From Streptomyces sp. NBC_00690 (GTDB taxonomy: Bacteria > Actinomycetota > Actinomycetes > Streptomycetales > Streptomycetaceae), in contig NZ_CP109009.1 of NCBI RefSeq assembly GCF_036226685.1, positions 4,216,001 to 4,280,000 on the forward strand: DNA of 64,000 nt, given 5' to 3'. The notes under the pieces were generated by a model. It was not told the origin of the DNA. It did no database searches and was given only the letters and a program-made list of their open reading frames with translations. The position numbers and the translations under genes are program-made. Positions 26,516 to 39,116 of this stretch are shown here, piece after piece. Position 1 is the first letter of the stretch. Every line of letters starts with the position of its first letter.

Positions 26516-27625
26516 ATGGCCACCATCGATCGGCAGACCGCCGCCCTGGCCCTCGCCCATGCCCTCTTCGCCGCCGAGCGCGGACTTCCGGTCATCCCGC
26601 TCTCGTCCAACAAGCTGCCCGCCCTGCGCTCACCGCACCGGGACGACGTCGAGCCGACGCACTGCCGCGGGGAATGCGGCCTGCCGGGACACGGAATCCA
26701 TGACGCCACCGTCGACCCGGCCGGAATCCGAGCGCTGTTCGCCGCCGCACCCTGGGCGACGGGCTACGGCATCGCCTGCGGCAGACCCCCACACCATCTG
26801 ATCGGCGTGGACCTTGATGTGAAGCCGCTGAAGCGCCGCTCGGACGCGACGCCGGCTGCGGGAACCCACCCACCGGGCGCCCCGGATTCGACCGGGCCAC
26901 CGGAGCGGGCGAGGGAACATCCGCCGACCCGCGGGCCACTGAGCACATGGGCCCCCGCCTCCGCCTCGTCGAACAGTGCGCCGAGCCGCTCCCAGAACTC
27001 CACCCGCTCGCTGGCGGCCCTGGCCGCCATGGAGGTGCTGGGCACGATGGAGACACAGGAATCCACCACCGATTCCCTTGCCGCACTCCATCACCTGGCG
27101 CTGCGCCACCTCTTCACCATCCCGGAGACGATCACGGTCCTCACTCCGAGCGGTGGCCGCCATCTCTGGTTGACCGGTCCGTCCGACGTCGTCGTACCGA
27201 ACTCGGCCAGCAGGATCGCCCCCGGCATCGACGTCCGAGGGGCCGGCGGCTATCTGGTCGGCCCCGGTTCGGTCACCGCCCAGGGCACCTATCGGCTCGC
27301 CCCCGGTACGGCCGGACTCTCCCCCGCCCCCTGCCCCACCGCACTCCTCCAGTTGATCGCACCCCCCGTACGTCCCTTGCCCACCGCACCCGCAGGGGCC
27401 CATCGACAACACGGGCGCGGACTGGTCCAGTTCGTACTCGCCGCACCCGAAGGCCAGCGCAACGCACGGCTGTTCTGGGCCGCCTGTCGGGCGTACGAGA
27501 ACGGCATCGGCAATGCCCTGGCGCCGGCGCTCACCCATGCGGCCGTCCGCACCGGTCTGACCGAACGCGAGGCGCGGGCCACCATCGCGTCCGCCGCCCG
27601 ACTCACATCGAGCCCCCGCCACTGA
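26516..27625 (+). CDS. PrimPol-domain protein (bifunctional DNA primase/polymerase type)
   Basis: A 369-residue archaeo-eukaryotic-primase-like protein. The N-terminus (ALAHALFAAERGLPVIPLS) and the metal-binding motif GVDLDVK (Asp99, Asp101) followed by TPSGGRHLWL (catalytic His) and YLVGPGS mark an intact Prim-Pol domain. An insertion of about 75 residues, rich in Pro/Ser/Ala (about 105-180), separates the acidic motif from the His motif. No helicase or other domain follows, so it is a stand-alone enzyme. A near-consensus SOS box lies immediately upstream. The gene converges on the ImuB-like/dnaE2 operon. Confidence 0.85.
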   Translation: MATIDRQTAALALAHALFAAERGLPVIPLSSNKLPALRSPHRDDVEPTHCRGECGLPGHGIHDATVDPAGIRALFAAAPWATGYGIACGRPPHHLIGVDLDVKPLKRRSDATPAAGTHPPGAPDSTGPPERAREHPPTRGPLSTWAPASASSNSAPSRSQNSTRSLAALAAMEVLGTMETQESTTDSLAALHHLALRHLFTIPETITVLTPSGGRHLWLTGPSDVVVPNSASRIAPGIDVRGAGGYLVGPGSVTAQGTYRLAPGTAGLSPAPCPTALLQLIAPPVRPLPTAPAGAHRQHGRGLVQFVLAAPEGQRNARLFWAACRAYENGIGNALAPALTHAAVRTGLTEREARATIASAARLTSSPRH

Positions 27626-27699
27626 ACGACGCCCGTGCATGGAACCGGACCTGCGCACGGGATCGGCCCTGTGCACGGACCGGGTGCCGAGGCCGTGGC

Positions 27700-28748
27700 T
27701 CACACATCCGCAAGCGTCCCGGGCCGCACCGCCCACGGACCGAAGCGGGCTCGGGCACGGTCGGCCGACGCCTCGATGCGTCGGGCCCGGTCGTCGACGG
27801 GGTCGAAGGTGAGTTGGGTGATCGCGCACTCGGCCGGCTGGAGCTCCTCGGCCCGCAGGGAGATCCCCCGGACCCTGGCCCGTTGCAGTCCCAGCGTCTC
27901 GTAGAGGTCGTACGCGACCCGGACCAGCGCGACGCCGTGCTGGGTGGGCTCGGACAATGTGCGCGTACGCGTGGTGGTGGAGCCGTCGGCGTACCGCACG
28001 CTCAGCGTGATCCGCCCCGTGATCTGCCCCTCGGACCGCAACCGGACGCCCAACTGCTCGGTGAGCGCGAGAACCGCCCGGCGGTGCTGATCCGGATCGA
28101 GTTCATCACGGACGAAAGCGTGATCGGCGCTGGCCGAACGGGCCGGGGCCTGCGGGATCACGGGACGCTCGTCCACACCGTGGGCCCGTTCGTGGAGCCT
28201 TCTGCCTTGCGTACGACCGAGGATTCGCTGCAAAGTGCCCACGGGTGTGTCGGCGACCGCCCCGATGGTGTGCAGCCCGTGCCGTACGAGAAGACCCGCC
28301 ATGGCCGGACCCACACCGTGCAGCGCCCCCACCGGACGCGGACGAAGGAACCCGGCAATGGCTTCCGGTTCGGGTCGGAGCCAGGTGAGCTCACCAGGTG
28401 CGGTGGCATCCGCAGCCATGGCAGCCAGCATCCGATTGCCGGCCAGGCCCATGGTGGTGTCAACATCATGGAGCGCCCTGATCCGCATCTGGACCATCTG
28501 GGCGAGCTCATAGGGCCCGCGGTGGAAGTACCGCAACGCACCGGAGATGTCGCAGTCGACAGCGGTGGGAGGAATCGCCTGGACCCGGGGAGTGACCCTG
28601 TGGAGCTGCTCGATGAGCCGTAGGTAACGCTCGGAGTCGTCCCAGCCGTCGGCATGGTGGAAACGGTCCCCCAAGTGGTAGTGGATGCGCAGCACATATC
28701 GACCGCCCCGCGGAACGGGTCCGGTGTACGGCGCGCTACCCCAGGCAC

Positions 28749-28752
<4 letters not shown>
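27700..28752 (-). CDS. ImuB-like Y-family polymerase, catalytically degenerate
   Basis: A 350-residue protein translationally coupled to dnaE2 (ATGA overlap at 28749-28752). It has the palm/finger/thumb order of Y-family enzymes: segment VDCDISGALRYF, GLAGNRMLAAMAAD, helix-hairpin-helix VGALHGVGPAMAGLL (about residues 143-157), and a little-finger domain at the end. The first catalytic block (D-x-D-x-FFAxVE) is missing, the N-terminus is about 50 residues short, and the second motif reads VDCDIS in place of SxDE. This fits ImuB, which acts as a beta-clamp adaptor for DnaE2, rather than an active polymerase. I see no clear clamp-binding motif at the C-terminus. Confidence 0.82.
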
Positions 28753-32309
<3,557 letters not shown>

Positions 32310-32370
32310 GCCGCACCTCCCAACCTGACCCCCTTTGCCAGTCTCGTACGAATCACCCCGAAAAGTGTCA

Positions 32371-32386
32371 TCGAACTTCTGTTCGA
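32371..32386 (-). promoter_or_regulatory. Perfect SOS (LexA) box upstream of dnaE2
   Basis: TCGAACTTCTGTTCGA is an exact match to the actinobacterial consensus TCGAAC-N4-GTTCGA, 62 bp upstream of the dnaE2 ATG. Confidence 0.88.
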
Positions 32387-32545
32387 GCAGAGTAGCGCGT
32401 GCTGTCGAGGGATGCGAACGGGAAGCCTGAGACATTCCAGCAGCTGAGGCAGGTACCGACCGCTACACGAACACCGACACACGGCACGGTTGGCCCACCA
32501 CTGAGGGCCCGCCCGACGGCACGAACGCCCGGGTACGAGGACGGC

Positions 32546-32674
32546 GTCAGCCATGGCGGCAGCGGGTCGGACACCGCATCGCGAACGCTGTTTCGGCTCT
32601 ACGCCAAGATCCTGAGCGGCGATCAGTCGCGCACCAATCAGCTCATTGCCAGGGGACTCAACGGCGACGAGTGA
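32546..32674 (+). pseudogene. Remnant of tyrosine integrase C-terminus
   Basis: The last 40-odd codons of an open frame read GVSHGGSGSDTASRTLFR, then LYAKILSGDQSRTNQLIA, then RGLNGDE before TGA at 32672-32674. This closely follows the C-terminus of Streptomyces phage-type integrases (pattern LFRxYAKxLDGxxxxxNxxIxxAL), including the nucleophilic Tyr. The upstream catalytic Arg/His motifs are absent. The fragment points at tRNA-Ser(TGA), whose 3' end is 138 bp away, the usual place for an integrase. The GGCCCACA-type repeats after the stop (32682-32700) are also common behind such genes. Confidence 0.55.
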
Positions 32675-32753
32675 GCCGACTGGCCCACACATGGCCCATA
32701 CGCACTGGTCAAAGGTGGGATACGGGCGAGTCAGGGTGAGACAAGCCGAACAC

Positions 32754-32788
32754 AGAAGGGGTGCCCCTCATCGAGGGGCACCCCTTCT
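32754..32788 (-). terminator. Terminator of tRNA-Ser(TGA)
   Basis: Perfect 16-bp stem AGAAGGGGTGCCCCTC (32754-32769) / GAGGGGCACCCCTTCT (32773-32788) with a 3-nt loop, 24 bp past the tRNA 3' end. Confidence 0.8.
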
Positions 32789-32811
32789 GACCTGCACATA
32801 AATCCATCTTG

Positions 32812-32898
32812 CGGTGGGTGTGGGATTTGAACCCACGGTGACATCGCTGCCACGACGGTTTTCAAGACCGTTCCCTTAGGCCGCTCGGGCAACCCACC
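32812..32898 (-). tRNA. tRNA-Ser(TGA)
   Basis: An 87-nt class II tRNA on the minus strand. The acceptor is GGTGGGT with its complement and the discriminator is G. The anticodon loop CTTGAAA gives TGA, and the T loop is GGTTCAAATCC. The 3' CCA is not encoded. It is flanked by an integrase remnant, so its 3' end may have served as an attachment site. Confidence 0.97.
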
Positions 32899-32997
32899 AG
32901 TGCCCCTGCCGGCTGGCGTGGAGCGGCCTACAGAGTACCGGCCCCGGGGTGAGGCACGCAGCAGCCTTTCGTTTGGCGGCTGGTGGGAGGGTCAGGG

Positions 32998-34611
32998 TCA
33001 GCTGTCGCCCTCGCGTTGGCCGAGGGTGAGCGTGACCTTGTTCTCCTTGCCGGCCCTGTCGTACGTCACCGTCACCTTGTCGCCCGGCTTGTGGTTCCAG
33101 ATCTCGCTGATCAACGTCGGGCCACTGTCGATCGGCTTGTCGTTGAAGCTGGTGATCACATCGCCCGACTTGAGGCCCACCTTCGCGGCAGGGCCGCCCG
33201 CGACCACCGCTGCCGTGCCGCCGGCTCCCTGGGAGGCGATCTTGGCGCCGGCGCCCTTGCCCGCCATGTCCACCGTCGCTCCGATGACCGGGTAGACCGG
33301 CTCGCCGGACTTGATCAGCTGTTCCGCCACGTTCTTCGCCTGGTTGATCGGGATCGCGAAGCCCAGACCGATCGAGCCGGCCTGGGTCTGGCCGAAGCCG
33401 CCCCCCGTGGACTGGATCGCGGAGTTGATGCCGATCACCGCGCCGCGGGAGTCGAGCAGCGGGCCGCCCGAGTTCCCCGGGTTGATGGAGGCGTCCGTCT
33501 GGAGCGCGCTCATGTAGGAGCTCTTGCCGCTGGAGCCGTCCCCTGAGGCGACCGGGCGGTTCTTGGCGCTGATGATGCCCGTGGTGACCGTGTTCGACAG
33601 GCCGAACGGGGCGCCGATGGCGATCGTCGAGTCCCCGACCGCCACCTTCTCGGAGTCGCCGAGGGCCAGCGGTGCCAATCCTGCGGGGGCGTTCTTCAGT
33701 TTGAGGACGGCCACGTCGTATCCCTGGGCCCGGCCGACCACCTCGGCGTCGTACTCCTTGCCGTTGGAGAACGTCACCGAGAGCGTGCCGCTGTCCGCGG
33801 CGGAGGCCACCACATGGTTGTTGGTGAGGATGTGACCCTCTTGGTCATAGACGAAGCCGGTGCCGGTACCGCCCTCTTCCTGGCCGCCTTCGATGTCGCC
33901 CCCGCCCCCACCCCCGCTGGCCTTCGCCTCGATCGTGACCACGCTCGGCAGTGCCTTCGAGGCGACGGAAGCCACCGTGCCAGGATCGCGCTTGAGGTCC
34001 TTCGGGGTGTCCGCCGCGGAGACGGTCGTGGAGTTGATGCCGTCGTCGTTGCGCTCGGCCGCCCAGTAGCCGATGCCACCGCCGACTCCGCCCACGACCA
34101 GCGCCGCGACCAGCACCGCCGCGACCAGTCCGCCCGACCTCTTGCGCCGGGGTCCGCCACTCGGCGGGACCGGGGTTCCCCAGCCGGAACCGTCATGGCC
34201 TCCGGAACCGCCCGCGGGGGCCGCGCCGTAGGCACCGTACGAGGGCAGGGTGGGCGGGGCGGGCGGCCAGTCAGCCCCCTGAGGAGGCTGGCCACCGTGA
34301 CCTGGGGTCGGCCCGCCGTGCTGTGCGGCGGTCGGGTAGTCCGGCTGCGCCACGAAGGCACCGGCGCCCGGCTCATGGCCGGGGCTCGGGGCGCCTTGGC
34401 CGGCAACGCTCGCCGGGGCGGCGGCAGGTGGCTGAACGGGCGGGCCGTCGGAGACGGGTGCCGCAGGTGCTCCCTGGGGTCCCCCGGCCACGGGGGGTTC
34501 CGGTGCCGCAGCCGACGCGGGAGATCCACCGGGAGCCACTGCCGGCACAGGAGGTACGGACGGGGCGGCCGGCTGCGCAGTGCCCTCGTTGCCCTCGTTC
34601 TCAGTGCTCAC
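32998..34611 (-). CDS. HtrA/DegP-like S1C serine protease with PDZ domain
   Basis: A 537-residue membrane-anchored protease. GTG at 34611 follows GAGGAG. The first 155 residues are a cytoplasmic Pro/Ala/Gly-rich tail ending in RRKRS; one transmembrane helix follows (about 159-181). The trypsin-like domain shows His in LTNNHVV, Asp in GYDVAVLKL and Ser in INPGNSGGP. A PDZ domain closes the protein (about 430-530, GGPAAKVGLKSGDVITSFN). It degrades or refolds damaged proteins outside the membrane. A Gly6 run lies before the protease domain. The 306-bp gap to the divergent phosphodiesterase shows no gene. Confidence 0.93.
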   Translation of the reverse strand: MSTENEGNEGTAQPAAPSVPPVPAVAPGGSPASAAAPEPPVAGGPQGAPAAPVSDGPPVQPPAAAPASVAGQGAPSPGHEPGAGAFVAQPDYPTAAQHGGPTPGHGGQPPQGADWPPAPPTLPSYGAYGAAPAGGSGGHDGSGWGTPVPPSGGPRRKRSGGLVAAVLVAALVVGGVGGGIGYWAAERNDDGINSTTVSAADTPKDLKRDPGTVASVASKALPSVVTIEAKASGGGGGGDIEGGQEEGGTGTGFVYDQEGHILTNNHVVASAADSGTLSVTFSNGKEYDAEVVGRAQGYDVAVLKLKNAPAGLAPLALGDSEKVAVGDSTIAIGAPFGLSNTVTTGIISAKNRPVASGDGSSGKSSYMSALQTDASINPGNSGGPLLDSRGAVIGINSAIQSTGGGFGQTQAGSIGLGFAIPINQAKNVAEQLIKSGEPVYPVIGATVDMAGKGAGAKIASQGAGGTAAVVAGGPAAKVGLKSGDVITSFNDKPIDSGPTLISEIWNHKPGDKVTVTYDRAGKENKVTLTLGQREGDS

Positions 34612-34917
34612 AGCTCTCTTCTCCTCAGGTTTTGCAGATCGACGAGATGCTCGGGATGTACGAGATCCCTCGGCCCCGGTCGCCCGCGGTTGCTCACTTC
34701 AGCAGGGTGTCCGCTTAGGCAGCCGGCCCAGTCTGTCCAGGTCAGCATTTCCCACGGCTCGTCAGGCCACTGTAAGCAGGACCTGTGCGTATTCCAGCAA
34801 TCCTTTACTTCCGACAAAGCGGGCGCACCTGCGGGGCGGCCGAGCGAGCTCGTCGCCGGCTGTCGACAAGTGCCGGAGACGGGCCCCTGCACACGCCTTC
34901 CCGTTCTCGATGACACC

Positions 34918-35739
34918 ATGACCCAGGTGACTCAAGCACGGCAGCACCACATTCAGGTCGTCGCTCACCGAGGAGCGTCCGAAGACGCCCCGGAGCACAC
35001 ACTTGCCGCCTACATGAAGGCCATCGACGACGGCGCCGACGCACTCGAATGCGATGTCCGCCTCACTGCCGACGGCCACCTGGTCTGCGTTCACGACCGC
35101 CGCGTCAACCGCACCTCCAACGGTCGTGGCGCCGTCTCCGCCCTGGAACTCGCCGACCTCGCCACCCTCGACTTCGGTACCTGGAAGGGCCGCGAGGACT
35201 CCATGGAGAGCCCCGACTGGGGCGATCCGTCGCTCACGTCGGTGCTCACGCTGGAACGGCTGCTCGAACTGGTCGCCGACTCGGGGCGGAGGGTCGAGTT
35301 GGCGATCGAGACCAAGCACCCGACCCGTTGGGCGGGCCAGGTGGAGGAGAAGCTGCTCCAGTTGCTCGGCAGGTTCGGCCTCGCCGGGCCGAGCGCACCC
35401 GAGGATTCGCCCGTACGCATCATGAGCTTCTCCGCCCGTTCGCTGCATCGGATCGCGGCGGCGGCACCGACGATCCCCACGGTCTATCTGATGCAGTTCG
35501 TCAGCCCCCGACTGCGGGACGGTCGACTTCCGGCCGGGGCGCGGATCGCGGGTCCGAGCATCCGGATCCTGCGCGGCAATCCCGGCTATGTGGAGCGGCT
35601 GCACCAGGCGGGCCACCGTGCCCATGTGTGGACCGTGAACGAGCCCGAGGACGTGGAGCTCTGCACCCGACTCGGCGTCGAAGCGATCATCACCAACCGG
35701 CCGCGGCAGGTGCTGAGCCAGCTGGGCCGAACCAACTGA
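34918..35739 (+). CDS. Glycerophosphodiester phosphodiesterase
   Basis: A 273-residue GDPD that releases glycerol-3-phosphate from deacylated phospholipids. Motifs: VVAHRGASEDAPEHTLAAY (catalytic His-Arg and metal Glu), ALECDVRLTADGHLVCVHD (metal Glu/Asp and second catalytic His), ELAIETKHP, and HVWTVNEPED near the end. No signal peptide is visible, so the enzyme is probably cytosolic. The ATG at 34918 gives MTQVTQARQHH; no strong binding site precedes it. It is divergent from the HtrA-like gene. Confidence 0.93.
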   Translation: MTQVTQARQHHIQVVAHRGASEDAPEHTLAAYMKAIDDGADALECDVRLTADGHLVCVHDRRVNRTSNGRGAVSALELADLATLDFGTWKGREDSMESPDWGDPSLTSVLTLERLLELVADSGRRVELAIETKHPTRWAGQVEEKLLQLLGRFGLAGPSAPEDSPVRIMSFSARSLHRIAAAAPTIPTVYLMQFVSPRLRDGRLPAGARIAGPSIRILRGNPGYVERLHQAGHRAHVWTVNEPEDVELCTRLGVEAIITNRPRQVLSQLGRTN

Positions 35740-35907
35740 CACCTGTCATCAGAGACAGCAGCTGCCACTTGCATCACAGGGTGTGCCCCGGCGCGTTCGG
35801 ACCGTGCTCACCAGCCAAGAGTGCGCCACAGGCCCGCCTCCGACCGGTTTCCGGTCCAGTCCAATGGGGCATCCACACGGTGGCGTGGGGCAAAGGAGGT
35901 CTCGGGG

Positions 35908-36420
35908 GTGGCGTTGGTGGTGGCACAAGAAGTGCCCACGTCGTCGAGCATGGCCGTACCCCATGGCCCTGCAGGCGTGGGTGAAGCAAGGCACCGGATG
36001 CGGGAGCAGTTGCGCCGCGGCGGGGTGCCCGAATCGGTCGTCGACGATGCGGTTCTCATTCTTTCCGAGTTGCTCAGCAACGCCTGCCGACACGGCAGGC
36101 CACTGGGACATGCGGAGGTGGGCGACGGAAACATTCGCGCCGCGTGGCGCTTCGACAGAACCGGTGGGCTGACGGTCGAGGTGACGGACGGAGGCGGTCC
36201 GACCCGTCCCGTTCCCGCCACGCCCTCGGTCACCGCCAGGGGTGGTCGCGGGCTCAACATCATCAGTGCCCTGGCCCAGGAGTGGGGCGTGCGTGACAGC
36301 TCCACGGGTGAAGTCACCGTATGGGTGGTCGTCACTAAGGGTCACCGCCATGATGATTTTGCTACGCGCGTCACTGGGCCCGGATTCAACTTCTCGGAGG
36401 TCTATGACGATCTCAGCTGA
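35908..36420 (+). CDS. RsbW-like ATP-binding regulatory protein
   Basis: A 170-residue HATPase_c_2 protein of the anti-sigma-factor/serine-kinase type abundant in Streptomyces. GTG at 35908 follows AAAGGAGG by 8 bp; an ATG at 35821 is too far upstream. The N-box is SELLSNACRHG, G1 is VTDGGGPT and G2 is GGRGLNII. An acidic/aromatic tail (about 150-170) follows. The partner sigma factor or anti-anti-sigma factor is not adjacent. It lies 168 bp after the phosphodiesterase gene. Confidence 0.87.
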   Translation: MALVVAQEVPTSSSMAVPHGPAGVGEARHRMREQLRRGGVPESVVDDAVLILSELLSNACRHGRPLGHAEVGDGNIRAAWRFDRTGGLTVEVTDGGGPTRPVPATPSVTARGGRGLNIISALAQEWGVRDSSTGEVTVWVVVTKGHRHDDFATRVTGPGFNFSEVYDDLS

Positions 36421-36736
36421 TGAGCGAGGTGCGCCAGACCTATGACATAGATCCTTGGCATATGCGGCAACGCGGTACAGGAGTGCTCCCCGCGTTCCCG
36501 CCGTCGGCCAAACACGAGCAAGACAGATATGGGCGGTCAGCCGACACCCGCTGTGCGAGCGTCACCCTTGACCCAGGATGACGGAGAGCGACGAAAACCA
36601 GCTGCCCGACCTCTCAGGGGCAGGGCGACGGGCGAATCACCAGGTGTTCGCTCCCCGCCCCATGGCTTTGGCCCGCCAAAATCCCCCAAGGGCATTTCCC
36701 TTATTCTCCCTTTACTTTTCTCTTGGGGCATTCCCG

Positions 36737-36790
36737 TAGTTCCGCTAGTTCCGTTAGTTCTGCTGGTTCTGCTGGTTCTGCTGGTTCCGT
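36737..36790. repeat. 9-bp tandem repeat, six units
   Basis: Units TAGTTCCGC, TAGTTCCGT, TAGTTCTGC, TGGTTCTGC, TGGTTCTGC, TGGTTCCGT follow without gaps. They lie about 290 bp upstream of the DUF5926 gene. Confidence 0.9.
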
Positions 36791-36897
36791 TGCGGCCCCT
36801 CGGCTCCTCGGCCCCTCCTGATGCTCTGCGCGCACTCGCGCATCCGACGCCCGGGCGGTGGCACTCCCGTTGCCCGACCGGTCTCCCGGACCACCCG

Positions 36898-36953
36898 GTG
36901 GTCGTACGGCACTCGCCCGTGGTCGTACGGCGCCCACTCGGTGCTCGTACGGC
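36898..36953. repeat. Spaced GTGGTCGTACGGC repeats
   Basis: GTGGTCGTACGGC at 36898-36910 and 36919-36931, and GTGCTCGTACGGC at 36941-36953: three copies at a 21-22 bp period, about two helical turns. Confidence 0.85.
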
Positions 36954-37074
36954 ACTCGGACCACCAGACCCCGCGGCGGCGTGTGTGCGGGCGGCCGGTT
37001 GCCGGCACCAGAGCGGCGGACGACTAGGCTCGCGCAAACACAGCACCTCCGCCGCTATCGGGAGAAGCCGCACC

Positions 37075-38067
37075 ATGGCCAAGAAGCGCCCCCAGACCAA
37101 GGCATCGAAGCCTCAGCCCCACTCGGGCCGCAGTGGCAACGAGCCCGTGCCCGTGGTCGGAGCACGTGAGCCCTGCCCCTGCGGATCGGGGCGCCGCTAC
37201 AAGGCGTGCCACGGTCGCGCCGCAGCCCATGCCGTCACCGAGTTGGTCCAGCGACCCTTCGACGGCCTCCCCGGCGAATGCGACTGGGTCGCCCTGCGCG
37301 AACTGGTGCCCGCCGCGACGGTCGAGCTCACGCTCAAGGGCGGACTGCCTGACGGCGTGCCCTCCGTGACCCTGGCGACCGTACTGCCCATGGCCTGGCC
37401 GGCGCTGCGCCGCGATGACGGTTCGGTGCTGCTGGGACTCCAAAACGACACGGCGAGCGGCGACCTCAGCCGCGATCTCGCCGACACCCTCAATCGGGCG
37501 TTGGCGATCGAGCCTGGTAACCCCGTTGCCCCCGCGGCCAGGGCCGTCGACCAGGGGGACGCTCCGCGGCTTCAGGACCTCCTCGACCTGGACGCGCCCT
37601 TCGAGCCGAAGGTCCACTCCGGCTTCGAGTTCTGGGTGCCCCAGTCGTCGGAGGAGTCCGCCCCCGAGGTGGCCGCGTCCCTGGAGCGGGCCAACGCCGC
37701 CGCCATCCCCACCATCAAGCTCTCCGGTGTGGATGCGGCGTACTGGTGCGAGACGCCGGAGAAGAACCACCTTCGCTGGGTCATGCCGCACCCGGAGGAG
37801 AAGCTGCTCGACTCGCTCGCCCGGCTGTACGCGGCCGGTGAGGCATCGCTCGGCGAGGACACCCGGCTCGTCGGTTCGTTCCGCGCCCACGGGCTGGTGG
37901 TCCCGGTCTGGGACCTGCCGACCACGATGAGTGCCGAGGAGTGCGAGAAGCCCGCGGCCGAGTTCGCGGACCGGCTGGCGAAGGCGCTCACCGAGGACGC
38001 GCCCCTGTCGCCCGCCGAGCGTCGGGCCCGCAGCGGACTCACCAACCGTCAGGTCACCTTGAGCTGA
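37075..38067 (+). CDS. DUF5926-family protein with SEC-C zinc motif
   Basis: A 330-residue protein starting MAKKRPQTKASKPQPH. A SEC-C motif (REPCPCGSGRRYKACHGR, about residues 32-49) with C-x-C...C-H ligands binds zinc and often mediates ribosome or SecB-type contacts. The rest (about 60-330) is the actinobacterial DUF5926 domain of unknown function. It is cytosolic and well expressed-looking (strong G/C third positions). It appears monocistronic and is followed by several hairpins. Confidence 0.85.
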   Translation: MAKKRPQTKASKPQPHSGRSGNEPVPVVGAREPCPCGSGRRYKACHGRAAAHAVTELVQRPFDGLPGECDWVALRELVPAATVELTLKGGLPDGVPSVTLATVLPMAWPALRRDDGSVLLGLQNDTASGDLSRDLADTLNRALAIEPGNPVAPAARAVDQGDAPRLQDLLDLDAPFEPKVHSGFEFWVPQSSEESAPEVAASLERANAAAIPTIKLSGVDAAYWCETPEKNHLRWVMPHPEEKLLDSLARLYAAGEASLGEDTRLVGSFRAHGLVVPVWDLPTTMSAEECEKPAAEFADRLAKALTEDAPLSPAERRARSGLTNRQVTLS

Positions 38068-38209
38068 GGTTCCTGACACCACGGCCGGGCCCGGCAGCGT
38101 CCGCAGTCACTCCGCTCGGCGGGACCGCACCCGGCCGGTGCCCGTCCTTGCCACCTCGGCGGGGAGGGAGCCATGGCGGGAAACCGCGTTCAGAGCGGAC
38201 GCTTTAGGA

Positions 38210-38260
38210 GCTTGGTTCTGCCTCGTCAAGAGGCAGAACAAGCGTAGTGACTCCAGTCAC
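38210..38260. terminator. Double hairpin after DUF5926 gene
   Basis: Stem GCTTGGTTCTGCCTC (38210-38224) / GAGGCAGAACAAGC (38230-38243) pairs over 14 bp with one bulged G and a GTCAA loop. It is followed at once by GTGACT-CC-AGTCAC (38247-38260). It is a terminator for the gene ending at 38067 or part of a structured RNA. Confidence 0.55.
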
Positions 38261-38346
38261 AACTCCCGCTAAGCCGTACTGAATCATTGTCCGAATACCC
38301 GAGATCGAATTTGCGAACAGCAGATCTCTTGTTACCGTTCTATAAG

Positions 38347-38384
38347 CCCGGTCGCTGGTGCATCCCCCGTCGCCAGCGACCGGG
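38347..38384 (+). terminator. 12-bp hairpin with T-rich tail
   Basis: CCCGGTCGCTGG (38347-38358) / CCAGCGACCGGG (38373-38384), 14-nt loop, followed by CGTCTGTCTTTCC. This looks like a rho-independent terminator on the + strand, yet no gene ends nearby, so it may close a short RNA. Confidence 0.5.
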
Positions 38385-38415
38385 CGTCTGTCTTTCCACG
38401 GAGGGATCACCTCCA

Positions 38416-38622
38416 GTGACAGTGCGTCAGCAAACGCCAACGCCCCTGTGGTGCAACGGAGTTGCTGCCCCGCTCTGCGGGGAGTCCGGCGAAGTCGAGA
38501 TCATGAACCGTTCGCACTTCGCAACGGACCAAAAGTGCATGGCCCTACCGTTGGCCCTACCACCGGAATGTTTCCGCGGTTACTCGATCCGCGCCCGTCG
38601 CCCGCGTCGAACCGGTGGATGA
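38416..38622 (+). CDS. Doubtful small hypothetical protein
   Basis: A GTG at 38416 opens 68 codons (VTVRQQTPTPLWCNGVAAPL...). Upstream is GGAGGGATCACCTCC, where GGAGG is 10 bp from the start. Codon use is mixed, with several A/T third positions, unlike neighbouring genes. Three cysteines in the first half could bind metal. No family is recognised. It may be a young or spurious gene. Confidence 0.2.
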   Translation: MTVRQQTPTPLWCNGVAAPLCGESGEVEIMNRSHFATDQKCMALPLALPPECFRGYSIRARRPRRTGG

Positions 38623-39116
38623 TCTGCACGGCATGCCGCTCGGGTGATGTTCCAGGCTGTTGCTGGGCGTGACGTTCCACGCCGTTACGGAACGCAATTC
38701 CGGCCCATGGCATTGCAGTGGCGGAACGGCTCCAGAGGCCACCGCCCCACACCCCGCAGGGCCCAGCGGTGCCTGTCCTGAAGAGAACCCCACTGCCCGC
38801 ATCGCATCGGGCGGACGGCTGCGAAGTCGATTTCTTCCGGCCGTTCTCGGTGTGCCGGTCCTTCTGGCCGTTCTCCGTGTGCCGGCTGTCGACTCCGTCG
38901 CACCGGTGAGCCCGGGACGGGTCGATTCCCGTCGACGGGAGGTGACTGCCGGGGGCCATATGCCCGCCGGCCCCAGGCGGAGCGCCGGATCGATGTCGCA
39001 TCCCGCACAACGCACTGGCGGCCGTACAACTGCGGCACCCGATCGTTCCCACTGCGTCGCACCGCCAGAGCCGATGTCAACGACAACTGTGCGCGGGTCA
39101 CGCAAGGCGAACGGGA

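Larger units (their letters stand above)
36421..37074. other. Repeat-bearing intergenic region
   Basis: About 650 bp without a credible gene. It holds a six-unit 9-bp tandem repeat (36737-36790) and three 13-bp repeats spaced 21-22 bp (36898-36953), described separately. GGGAGAA just before 37075 is the binding site of the next gene. Confidence 0.5.
38068..39116. other. Hairpin-rich intergenic region
   Basis: About 1 kb with no confident gene. The segment 38210-38420 is less GC-rich than its surroundings and holds three strong inverted repeats: 38210-38243, 38247-38260 and 38347-38384. From 38620 to 39116 open frames exist on both strands but none has a convincing start or family; the segment 38850-38900 has repeats of CGTTCTCGGTGTGCCGG type. 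A structured RNA or long untranslated region is possible. Confidence 0.45.

Noticed and set aside
38404..38414. GGATCACCTCC, identical to the 3' end of 16S rRNA
   Set aside because: No rRNA sequence surrounds it; a short chance match, partly explained by the local GGAGG/CCTCC inverted repeat.
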